Shown: piece after piece, positions 22,601 through 64,000 of the stretch
Layout of the letters: every line of letters starts with the position of its first letter
Position numbering within the stretch: position 1 is the first letter of the stretch
Source: Larus michahellis
Lineage: Eukaryota > Chordata > Aves > Charadriiformes > Laridae
Direction: 5' to 3'
Length of the DNA: 64,000 bases
Assembly: GCF_964199755.1 (NCBI RefSeq)
Contig: NC_133906.1
Coordinates: forward strand, 16,713,378-16,777,377
Made by a program: the position numbers and the translations under genes
Notes under the pieces: generated by a model
The model's database searches: none
Told to the model about the DNA's origin: nothing
What the model saw: only the letters and a program-made list of their open reading frames with translations

Positions 22601-25143
22601 AGAAACTAAAGATCTCTGCATGGAAAGAGAAGTAGAAATATATACCTTTAAAACTCCTCAAAGTTCAGACCGTGCCAGAAATTAGTAGAAAAGGGGAAGA
22701 AATCTTTCCCGAACTCTTGAGTTCAACTTGAAATTATAACCTCCCTTCCCGCCAAATGCATACACTGAAGCCAAAGAGCTTGCATGCAGGTCCATGGCCG
22801 GGACGAGGCAATATCTCTGCCTAGAAAGCTAACTTTAACTGGGGAATACAGCATCAGGAGCGAGGTAAATGAGACTGAGGTGGGTGTGGGATGAGAGACC
22901 CGCGCGTTCAGACTGCGGTTCTCCAAGCTGGCCTGTGCTGAGCGCGCTGTAGGGGAGGTCTGGCAGATGGACCTACCTGAAATTTTCCTGTAGGATTTTA
23001 TGAGTGGCACAGGCACAAGTTACATGGCTTCTGCAAAGCCTAGCTTCCAGTAAGGAAAGGGGAAGGGGAGTTCCTACAGCTAGTCTGTTCAGCAGCAGCA
23101 CAGCTCGGATTCCCCCACCCAAGCTCATTCCCGACTTATCCTGGGCTACAGCGGGATTAAACAATATGCTTGAAAACAGACACTCTTACCGGATTTGGTT
23201 GGCTATGACCTTCAGGGATCTCATGACAAATTTGAGATACAGCAGGGTGAATTCTCTGAGCTGAGCTAAGGGAACAAAGAAGGCGGTAGCCTGGTGGGAT
23301 TTCCGTTTAATTGCCAAGGCGTTACGCTGACAGTTTGTTCCTTGCATTCAAGTCCTTGTGCAGAAGTGTCTCTGGTTAAACACAAGCCAATTAACTTGCC
23401 TGACTTTCCCTGTCTACGTTCAGAGTTGCAATAAGGCCCTTGTCAAGCTCAAGCTGAAGAAACCAGAGCTGGATAAAAATTCATCGGAGGAGACCTTGGA
23501 AAGGTAGGATCTTGGCATTTGCTGTTACCCCCTGCACCGCGCACAGACCGGTTCTCACAGAACTTCTGTCCCTTCTCAACAAGCAAGGAATTTTCAGCCA
23601 GTGAAGGAAAGGATAGTTCTAAGCATTCCAGTGAAGCCAGTGCTAATGAAGAGGTAGGCTTGATTCTTTCTTATATCCTTCGAAACTGCTGATTATATTT
23701 CAGAAGTTGAATAATACAAAAGGAGTCACAGTTGTCCCCACTGTTCCTTACAAGAGCTATTTCTCTACAGGATACTATTTCTAACATCATAGAAACAGCA
23801 AAAGCTAGACCTATTGATAAATAAAAATCACTAATTATGCCCAAAACCTCAAAGGAAAGCTTGCTCAGGGGCAAGGTCGTACACTACCAGGGCAGAGCTG
23901 GCAGTAGGGTGAGGTCAGTGTGTCTCAGCAATGGTACAAAGTTGTGAGCTGGGCATTTGCCCAAACGTTAAACGGAAACAGATGTATGGAAAACAAGTTT
24001 TACAGCAGTCTGTTGGGTCACAGGCTGCACCTACAGCAAGAATAAAGATTACTGTAGCTTCTTTTTGCTTTACAAAAAGGTTTCCAGCAGTTTTTTGGTA
24101 GTTCCATATCTGGGGTAGGCCAGGGCAAATACTTCTAAAATGTATTTTCAAAAATCACTTCTACAACGGCAGAGGGGAGAAGCCCCTTGGCTGGCTGCCA
24201 ACAGTACTGCACACAACACTTGCCGTCTCTCAACTCTGAAAAAGAATGTGTATTCCTGTATCCTGTCTTTTTGGAAGGGCCAGAAGGAAAATCTACTTTC
24301 AGATGGAGAAGAGAGCATTCATCTCCCCAAAGCTGCATGTATCTTGTCACGCATGCATGCCCCCTCCCTGCAGGAGGGACTGTTGTTACAGGTGTCCCAG
24401 TGAGCCATACTGGCTTCGTGATTTTGGTGTTGGTGGTTTTGTGTTTTTTTAATCCCTCTGGTGTTGAATAGAGCTACCCGGGGTCATCAAAGCTACCGGA
24501 AGGGGGACTTCATCAGAAGCATCCATCTGCTGACAACACAGACTCAGTCCTGGCTCAGAGCTACATCTCCACTGCAGAACTTCATCAGTAAGTGTGTTCT
24601 TGCAGTCTTACTCCCATCCCCAGGCAGCTGCAGCCCCAGCTGAGCCCCTCACCCAGCCACAACCTGAGAGACAGGAGAGCAACACAAAGTCACTGATTTT
24701 AAGATATTTTAAGTGCTCGCTGGCTGACAACAGCTGCCCTCAGGGAGGGAAGAAGGAAATGAAAAAATTTAGTAGGGCAGCTTGTAAGGACATTAGTCAA
24801 GAATGAGGTGGGACAAGAATTTAAAATATTGCCACCCTTGCAGAACATTTCCTTGTGGCTGCCCAGGGAGGGGGACAGAGGCTGTGAGACCTCGCGCCTG
24901 TGAAGGGTATCTCGGGACGTAGCCTGACACAAGTGAGCAAAGAGGAAGGCTGCAAATGCAAGTTTAAGGGCAGCACCTTCTCAAGGACGCGTTGCTGTGT
25001 TTGTGTGTTCTAGGCTCTACTGGCATACAGTCATGTTGGAGAATGAATTAAGACACACTAATCAAATATTAAAGACAGTTTTGGAAAGCATTCAACAAGC
25101 AGGTGGCCGTCAGGGGAGATTGCAAGATGGCAGCGAAATGTGA
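13337..25143 (+). CDS. PKD2L2: Polycystin-2-like protein 2, TRPP-type cation channel (14 exons)
   Basis: PKD2L2 belongs to the polycystin (TRPP) six-transmembrane cation channels. The exons join as 13337-13394, 13624-13725, 13972-14105, 15338-15597, 16364-16585, 17190-17418, 17942-18112, 20502-20683, 21320-21440, 22162-22263, 23424-23503, 23584-23653, 24472-24587 and 25014-25143. The total is 1977 nt, or 658 residues. S1 lies at about 36-54. The large extracellular polycystin domain (about 55-285) carries N-X-S/T sites. S2 is at about 290-308, S3 at 327-346, S4 at 370-392, S5 at 416-436, the pore with filter residues Leu461-Gly462-Asp463 follows, and S6 is at about 478-500. [11 protein letters not shown] after S6 is a polycystin signature. 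A Ser-rich tail ends in a predicted helix. The start is an optimal Kozak context (GCCACCATGG). The protein is somewhat longer than the human one, mostly in the C-terminal tail. Confidence 0.96.
13624..13725 (+). CDS. PKD2L2: PKD2L2 exon 2 (residues 20-54, S1)
   Basis: It encodes [19 protein letters not shown] and TDLCI, the start of transmembrane segment S1. This family shows a similar ELxxTLxEL motif before S1. The acceptor is CGACCAG and the donor GTAAGT. Confidence 0.94.
13972..14105 (+). CDS. PKD2L2: PKD2L2 exon 3 (residues 54-98)
   Basis: It encodes [20 protein letters not shown], the end of S1 and the entry to the extracellular polycystin domain, closing with SRGDFWR. The acceptor is TTTCCAG and the donor GTAAGG. 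Confidence 0.94.
15338..15597 (+). CDS. PKD2L2: PKD2L2 exon 4 (residues 99-185, polycystin domain)
   Basis: It encodes [33 protein letters not shown] and [10 protein letters not shown]. The block ENxLLGxxxxRQLKVRNNTC is a polycystin hallmark. There are N-X-S/T glycosylation sites in NNNT, NNSS and NNTC. The donor GTAAGT at 15598 falls inside the GA|G codon. Confidence 0.96.
16364..16585 (+). CDS. PKD2L2: PKD2L2 exon 5 (residues 185-259, polycystin domain)
   Basis: It encodes [20 protein letters not shown], then [19 protein letters not shown] and [10 protein letters not shown], the conserved second half of the extracellular domain. The acceptor is TGCTAG and the donor GTGAGT. Confidence 0.96.
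17190..17418 (+). CDS. PKD2L2: PKD2L2 exon 6 (residues 259-335, S2 and start of S3)
   Basis: It encodes [13 protein letters not shown], the [15 protein letters not shown] motif, S2 ([15 protein letters not shown]) and the first part of S3 (CLDLLLLV). The donor is GTGAGC. Confidence 0.96.
17942..18112 (+). CDS. PKD2L2: PKD2L2 exon 7 (residues 336-392, S3 and S4)
   Basis: It encodes the end of S3 ([12 protein letters not shown]) and then [13 protein letters not shown] followed by [12 protein letters not shown], the S4 segment. The exon is phase 0 at both ends, with acceptor CCTTCAG and donor GTATTG. Confidence 0.96.
19336..20220 (-). mobile_element. CR1 LINE fragment in PKD2L2 intron 7
   Basis: The plus strand begins CACAGAATCATAGAATAG, the reverse complement of the CR1 3' end. 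It continues through CR1 landmarks: GACCTTTAAAGGCC, TCCAACCACCCTGC, and CCTTCTCTTCTCCAGGCTGA, then text resembling the 3' part of the reverse-transcriptase ORF. It is a 5'-truncated, mutated copy of about 0.88 kb, antisense to PKD2L2. The open frames inside it are remnants, not host genes. Confidence 0.92.
20502..20683 (+). CDS. PKD2L2: PKD2L2 exon 8 (residues 393-453, S4-S5 linker and S5)
   Basis: It encodes [20 protein letters not shown], then S5 ([20 protein letters not shown]) and the start of the pore loop ([14 protein letters not shown]). The donor is GTATGC at 20684; reading through it meets a stop almost at once. Confidence 0.96.
21320..21440 (+). CDS. PKD2L2: PKD2L2 exon 9 (residues 453-493, pore and S6)
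   Basis: It encodes [16 protein letters not shown] with the LGD selectivity-filter residues 461-463, then [19 protein letters not shown], the bulk of S6. The acceptor is CTTCCAG and the donor GTAGGT. Confidence 0.96.
22162..22263 (+). CDS. PKD2L2: PKD2L2 exon 10 (residues 494-527, S6 end)
   Basis: It encodes [18 protein letters not shown], the polycystin post-S6 signature, then a cytoplasmic helix ending RDLFRQ. The exon is phase 0 at both ends, with donor GTAAGT. Confidence 0.95.
23424..23503 (+). CDS. PKD2L2: PKD2L2 exon 11 (residues 528-554, cytoplasmic tail)
   Basis: It encodes [17 protein letters not shown] and an acidic stretch, NSSEETLE. The KALxKLxLKK pattern resembles the proximal tail of other PKD2-like channels. 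The acceptor is CGTTCAG and the donor GTAGGA. Confidence 0.88.
23584..23653 (+). CDS. PKD2L2: PKD2L2 exon 12 (residues 554-577, Ser-rich tail)
   Basis: It encodes [19 protein letters not shown] plus ANEE. It was called because AG-GT borders and phase fit both neighbours without a stop; the composition is low-complexity, so homology support is weaker. The acceptor AACAAG has a modest pyrimidine tract. Confidence 0.75.
24472..24587 (+). CDS. PKD2L2: PKD2L2 exon 13 (residues 578-616, tail)
   Basis: It encodes [12 protein letters not shown]... through [19 protein letters not shown]. The 3' border (CA|GTAAGT) joins in frame to the last exon to read ELHQLYWHTV. The first part is variable and the second helix-prone. 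Confidence 0.8.
25014..25143 (+). CDS. PKD2L2: PKD2L2 last exon (residues 616-658)
   Basis: It encodes [19 protein letters not shown] followed by [12 protein letters not shown] and stops at TGA 25141. The heptad-like pattern suggests a C-terminal helix or coiled coil. Poly(A) signals follow within 130 nt. Confidence 0.88.
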
Positions 25144-25186
25144 GTTCCCCTGGTAACAGAGATGGCCTGACTCTTTGCACAGTTTG

Positions 25187-25192
25187 AATAAA
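25187..25192 (+). promoter_or_regulatory. PKD2L2 polyadenylation signal AATAAA
   Basis: An AATAAA 44 nt after the PKD2L2 stop codon. A second AATAAA at 25263-25268 is a possible alternative. Either gives a very short 3'UTR. Confidence 0.65.
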
Positions 25193-25209
25193 TCCGGAGT
25201 CCCCATCTT

Positions 25210-28200
25210 CCCCCCACCCCCTTTATTTTTTTCTGTTTCTGGATAAGAGAAGCAGGAATGTTAATAAATGTATATACAATTGTTGCTTCTGGGTCTTTTC
25301 TGTGGGAGTTTCGGGTGCTTCTTCAGCTGGGAGAAGAACTGACCAACCCTGCTGGAGTTCTGGGTCGGCATCTCCACAAATGCCACAACGACATTTATTC
25401 CTCTGCCCTATTTTGGGGCCACTGTGAGACACAGGTAGGAGTGGGGTAGCCACGGGCGAGCAATGCCAGCGCTGCGGGCGCCCTGCTCTTCGCTCCTTCT
25501 CTGGCCCTACATGGCCCAGCGCGACCCTCGGTCACCGAGCACAGTCCGGCACATGGGCATCAGCCCTCGCTTCCCTGGACTTCCTTTTGCTAGTGCATCT
25601 GCTGCCAAGGTTAATGCTTTTTTCTCAACAATTCTTGTTCCAGGCACTGCTGCTTCTAACACAGGTTTCTGTGCCTTCAGAGAGAGGAAAGAAAAAAAAA
25701 AAAAAATTATTCTTCAGAAAATAATCCATCTTTTATTTTGATCAGCCTTAACAGCTGGCACCACTAGAGGGAGATTTGCTTCACACTTGCACCAGCCTGA
25801 ATTTTCAGAACATCCTTTTTATTCCTGAATCCATTTATACCCGTTGCCTTAGAGACAAGGTGTTATGTCCAGGCCAGAAGCTGTCTACTCCGATGGAGTC
25901 GTTAATATTTGTTCTTTGCTGGGACTCAGCCACACGAAGAAATAAAACAAAACGCGTGTCCAGATGCCATCTGAGCATGCCATGAGAAAACACGGGGCCA
26001 TCACCGGGCTGGCAGGACCCCACCTGCACCACACAGTCCCTGCCCCAGGGAACTTCTGCTGGTGGACATCTCCACTCATCCGACACCCAACCCCCAGCCT
26101 CTGAAGTATCCTGAAACTTCTATAGATTCTACAATCATTTATAATAATATAAAGCCTTATGTCCTGCAGGGCACTGTCAAGCTACTGCATGGTCTCTCTG
26201 CGTCTCATGGCACTGTTGAGGAGCTGCCTCGTGGAGAGGGGAGCAGACGGGCATTTGAAGGGACCCAGAGATGGCTTCAGCCCAGCAGCACGACGTAGCC
26301 ATGCACTGGTCTGCCCGTCAGCGTTCACTGGTTTTGCACTTCAGTCTCCTGGCCAAGCCGAGCCATCCTCTCTCTTCTAAAAGGGACCAGTTTAAAATAA
26401 AACCACCTTTTCCTTTCCCTTCCTAAAGGTTCTTGTTGCTCTGCAGTGACCCGGGACACTTGGCCCAGTTTTCATAGGTCACCGACAACCTGTTCGTCTG
26501 GATTACTCAGCAGCCTGACACGTGGGGAAGCAGATGCACCTTCGGCATCTCCGACCTTTCCTCCTCCTGGCAACCCCCCTCGTACAAAGAAGTCTCAAAA
26601 CCTTTAGCCACAGCTACTTACCCAGAACTTTGTGGAAGAGCTTTCAAGTGCTGCTCGTCCTTGCTCTACTCCACTCGAGCACAGGGAACCCTCTTGATGG
26701 CCCGCCTCGCTCCTCCCAGCAACCTCCGTGTCCTGCACGCACATAACGGCTCAAGGAAACTCCTTGGAAAAGGTAAAGCTTGGAATACTATACATTTGCG
26801 TTGTCTCAGAACTGGTTCTTCAGCAAGGAAGATCTGTCCCAGTACCACCAAGCTTTTTGCACTCTCAAAAATATCCGTTTCTCCTCCGTTTTGGCTAAGG
26901 GTGTTTAACACAGGGTTATCTTCCTTATTCTTATGTTCTTGTTAGTTCATTGCTTTGTAGTACGTGAATTTTAAATGGTTGCCACCAAACCACTATTTGA
27001 GGGATTTTTGTCTTCTCATTAGCATCTTGATCAGAGCAAATAATGCTAAGGAAAAATGGAGGATTGAAGAACAGATCTGTAACAGCCCCGCTCATTCTTC
27101 AAAACCAGTGTCCTAAGAATTCGTGCTTTCTTTGACCCCCATCTTCAGAGGACAGACAACGTGATCAGAGGGAAGGGTGTTCTGTCCCACCCTAACGACA
27201 TACTGAAGGGTACCTTCTGGTCCTCTCCCTCCCTTCTCCCTCAACTTCCCCGTTGTTTTTCTTCCTCCCATTTACCTGCACTGCCACGCATTCACAAGCA
27301 GAGCCTTCACCTTCAGGAGTTCTTCTGTCCCCTGCCAGGTCTTAAGCTGAAGAAATGTGAATTTACACAAAATACAACAGAAGAGTCAGTTTGAAAGACC
27401 TCAATCACTTTTCGTATGAATTTCGTATGAATTTTCATATGCTATGAAAAAAAAAAATATCTATTTTGTCCAGAGGAAAAGCATCCTCTTGTGTTCACAG
27501 AAGTGTGTGCAATAACAGTGATTTCTACCACAAGCACAGCCTTAAAATCAGTATCCTAGCAGTTACTGTAAGAAAACCACAGAATAGTTTGGGATGGAAG
27601 GGACCTCTAAAGGCCACCTAGTCCAACCTCCCCGCAAAGAGCAGGGACATCTTCAACTCCATCAGGCTGCTCAGAGCCCCGTCCAACCTAACCTGGAATG
27701 TTTCCAGGGATGAGGCATCCATCGCCTCTCTGGGCAACCTGGGCCAGTGCTTCACCACCCTCATGATAAAAATGTCTTGCTTATATCCAGTCTAAATCTG
27801 CCCTCAGTCTGCCCTCTTTTAGTTTAGAGCCATCACCCCTTGTCTTACCACAACAGGCCCCGCTAAATATACACAGACACAACCACATACTGCTCATCGG
27901 GTGAAGGTGTGGTCACTGACAGTGAACTAATTAGCGCAGTAATGGCTGTCAGCTCCCTACCCCATCTACTCCTCAAGCTGCTGCTGCTGGAGCAGGAACG
28001 AGCGAGACTCACAGTTTGTTCCCACGTCAGCACGCAGCCGGCCGGCACCCCAGCAGGAACTGAAGGCCACCATAAGCCACGCCGTCAGTTCAGGAGCTGC
28101 TGCGGTCACCTCCCTGCTGTCTCTGCAGACAGGCACAGGCTAGAGAGGTAAAATAAGGCCCAAAGTGCTGCAGCTTCACCAAGCGCTGTCTCAGCACCCG

Positions 28201-28360
28201 AGCCGTCACCGGTGGCTCTGCTGCGGAACACGCGCCTGCCTCAGCAACACCCTGGAACTACAAACACAAACAGGAACGGCGACGGACTCGGCACTTATTT
28301 TTAAGAGATGGCAGTGGAGGAGAAAGCACGATGAGAAACAAAGATATATGACAATAAAGG
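25210..28360. other. Tail-to-tail spacer between PKD2L2 and FAM13B
   Basis: About 3.1 kb holding one CR1 fragment (27577-27862), an A-rich run near 25690-25706 and a short TTTCGTATGAA tandem near 27412-27432. Several small open frames exist on both strands, but none has a recognisable domain or splice partners. I see no gene here. Confidence 0.65.
27577..27862 (-). mobile_element. CR1 LINE fragment in PKD2L2-FAM13B spacer
   Basis: The plus strand reads CCACAGAATAG, then GGAAGGGACCTCTAAAGGCC, GTCCAACCTCC and TTTCCAGGGATGAGGCATCC, a reverse-oriented CR1 3' region of about 0.29 kb. It ends near TTGTCTTACCACAACAGG. The terminal ATTCTATG repeat is reduced. Confidence 0.9.
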
Positions 28361-28370
28361 TTAAGGTACT

Positions 28371-28376
28371 TTTATT
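28371..28376 (-). promoter_or_regulatory. FAM13B polyadenylation signal AATAAA
   Basis: TTTATT on the plus strand, AATAAA in the transcript, about 2.2 kb after the FAM13B stop. It was chosen as the distal end because no further convincing signal was seen just beyond it. Confidence 0.6.
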
Positions 28377-28450
28377 ATAAAAGTCTATACAATGAGCACC
28401 AGACATAGCAATGCAATTATATCTGGTTTAGTTATATATATATTCCATAT

Positions 28451-28474
28451 CTATATATCCATATAGATATATAG
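28451..28474. repeat. Perfect inverted repeat in FAM13B 3'UTR
   Basis: CTATATATC at 28451-28459 and GATATATAG at 28466-28474 are exact reverse complements around a 6-base loop, about 75 nt before the distal poly(A) signal. The AT content makes it a weak stem. Confidence 0.7.
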
Positions 28475-28971
28475 GTTTTGCTTTTACCAAAGTAAAACTG
28501 TTATATCACAAAATGCCTAGTTCTACCATTTATTTATTGCTCAACAAGGATGGCACAAAACACACTCGGCATAACTGTTGCCATGCTTATCTACTATACT
28601 GAATAAACAGCCAAACACTGCATAACGAACACAAAGCAGCTGTTAATTCTGAATTGGAACCAGTCTGATCACTCACTCACTTATAAAAATATTGGAATCA
28701 TATAGATTTAAGCATTATAAAGGAGGAATATATTATTTAAAACATTTAAATAGTGCATATTGACATTTTGCATGTGGTATATAAAACACAAACATTCATG
28801 TACAACACTATACAGTACAATTAGTTTCAATGTTTGGATACACCCGTGTCTGCAGACTGATAGAAAAGTAACTGAAGTGTACATTGCACAATGGAACTGA
28901 AGAAAATGGATAAATGGTCTCAAGACTAGTTTAACCTCATCATTTTCTAAGGTCCCAGATCATTTTGCAGG

Positions 28972-29002
28972 TTTTTTTTTTAAAAAAAAAAAAAAAAAAA
29001 AA
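28972..29002. repeat. T10-A21 homopolymer pair
   Basis: Ten T followed directly by 21 A on the plus strand, inside the FAM13B 3'UTR; the transcript reads U21 A10. Confidence 0.9.
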
Positions 29003-30596
29003 GAGGCATACCACCAGTGCTCAATAGTTTTAGTGCTTTTTTTTTTTCTGAATTCCAAAAATTACATGCCTACAAGCAGAGTAAAACAAACTGAAAAGTA
29101 TTCTACAGTACACAGATGAAATCTGAGCACTAAATATCCTATTTTCAACCTATTTCATATGCTTCATGACAGAACAGCAAGTCTCTGAGGTTACATGCTA
29201 GCCAGTTCTTACGAAAGTTCATTTTTGGTCTTTCATAAAGCAGTGTGAATCATAGCTACGTTGACATTAGCCAGTCAGAAAAACATGCAGTGAGAGGAGA
29301 TGCATGCAAAACATGGCCACAATCAAACTGATACATTAAAGAAAAAAAATAATAATAATTGAGAAAGCACCAGTTAAAATTAACACTTAGATTTCGCCAG
29401 ATCAAAACCAGCTGCTGATGGCTGTTGCGGAGCATAAAGCTAGTAGCTAAATCATCATTCAGCACAGCAGATGTGATACTCAAAACATTATTTAGTCTCA
29501 ACTCTGCAGCTAAATCATGCAAGGCCCATAAACTGTTTTGCTTACATCATAAGGATTAGGTAACTTATTTTTATTCTCCAACTGTAAAACAAAATCGTGA
29601 TAAACAGCAGTAATTTTTCGTTCAAAGCCAACGGTTCACCCTGTGGTGCGCATTAACTACACTGATTTTAGCCCTTGATACCACGCTTATTTCAGGTACA
29701 GTGGAATTTTAACTGTCCTAAGCCCAGCTCTTTTCTGCTGGGGCTACGCAAGGCTGAGCGCCATCAGATTTCCCGCACACCGAAATGTTCATTACGGTCC
29801 TCAGATCTTCCGAAAGCGGAGATGCAGTATCCAATTCAGACAAAACACTGTGTCACCACTAGTCGATAGTAACCCATAAAATGATAAAATGAACAACAGT
29901 AACATAAGTCCTGTAGGCAGCATGTGATATAACTTTTCAGTTTTCCAAGTTTTAAAAGACACTAAGCAAGGTCACTTTCTGGTTTGTCCACTGTCATCTT
30001 TATCAAGGAGGAAACGTGACCACTAATGAGCAAAATCCATAGAAGTTAATTATTACTGTGTTATAGGTGCAATTTAGAATACCAAAAATTAAAGTTGTTC
30101 CACAGCAGTGCTTTGAAAGGAATTTCAGTCTGTTTTTATAATATTCCAGGAAATAGAGCTGTATGTTTAATTTGCTGACTTTTTTCCCCCCAAAATAAAA
30201 AATAGGCAAGAGGAGTAGTTCAGCGTAGCATTACGCTATTAATAATTTCTTCAATAATGCAAAATGTTGGTAATAACAAAAGTCTCAAAGTCCTTGAATG
30301 CTAAAGAAAAAAGAAAAGCTCTGGTTGTTTTGGAACAAGATGGATGCATCTGTAACGCCAAACTTGGATGGAAACCGTGTTTGCTAAAGTTGGATAGAGC
30401 AGTCTCGAACTTCGAAATCTCATTTGCTCTCTAGCCAGGACCTACTTACCCTTCAAACATGTTCTAGTGGCACCACAATAAAGTGCACAAACTGGATTCT
30501 TTCAACAGTGCATGACAAATGAACACAAGCACCCAATAAGTACAGTGGTAGTATCACGGAAACACCACGTTATTCACTGCTTTGGAGGAACACAAT

Positions 30597-63931
<33,335 letters not shown>

Positions 63932-64000
63932 CTGAAAAATGTAATAAAGATATTTTAATCACAAAAGTAAAATATCTGCTTTTTCACATTTGATATTGAT

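Larger units (their letters stand above)
28360..30596 (-). other. FAM13B: FAM13B 3' untranslated region
   Basis: About 2.2 kb of AT-rich sequence between the stop codon and an AATAAA at 28376-28371 (minus strand). It carries a U21-A10 tract, several U- or A-rich runs and a 9-bp-stem hairpin near its end. Overlapping AATAAA motifs on the minus strand near 28530-28541 could give a slightly shorter end. Confidence 0.75.

Noticed and set aside
25463-26945. Cluster of 70-95 codon frames in the PKD2L2-FAM13B spacer
   Set aside because: No homology, no shared phase, no splice pattern, no CpG island; treated as intergenic.

Overview
The window is vertebrate nuclear DNA, most probably from a bird. 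The evidence is three split genes with GT-AG introns, low-complexity tracts, and four fragments of the CR1 LINE family, two of them with the family's ATTCTATGATTCTATGA-type 3' end. CR1 also occurs in other sauropsids, so the bird call rests on CR1 together with compact introns and spacing. I cannot name the species.

Three neighbouring protein genes account for the window. Their order and orientation match the MYOT - PKD2L2 - FAM13B block that I know from human chromosome 5q31. (1) MYOT, myotilin, plus strand: nine coding exons from 344 to 11516, giving 501 residues, with a polyadenylation signal at 11919. (2) PKD2L2, a polycystin-family cation channel, plus strand: fourteen exons from 13337 to 25143, giving 658 residues. 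It starts inside a CpG island about 1.4 kb after MYOT ends. (3) FAM13B, a RhoGAP-domain protein, minus strand: twenty-two coding exons from 63931 down to a stop at 30597, plus a 3'UTR of about 2.2 kb ending near 28360. Its first exons, roughly 100 residues by comparison with human, lie beyond base 64000. I joined every exon by hand. In all three genes the reading phase carries through every splice junction without a frameshift or internal stop.

PKD2L2 and FAM13B converge tail to tail across about 3.2 kb that holds one CR1 fragment and no gene I can recognise. The other three CR1 fragments lie in introns (one in PKD2L2, two in FAM13B), each antisense to its host gene.

The genes do not form a pathway: MYOT is a sarcomere Z-disc protein, PKD2L2 a membrane channel subunit, and FAM13B a probable Rho-signalling regulator. 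I found no undescribed system. The points most worth checking are the in-frame open stretch upstream of the conserved MYOT start, two phase-neutral micro-exons in FAM13B (24 and 36 bp), a repeat of about 74 bp present in two FAM13B introns, an unusual U21-A10 tract in the FAM13B 3'UTR, and a repeat cluster at the 5' edge of one CR1 insertion.
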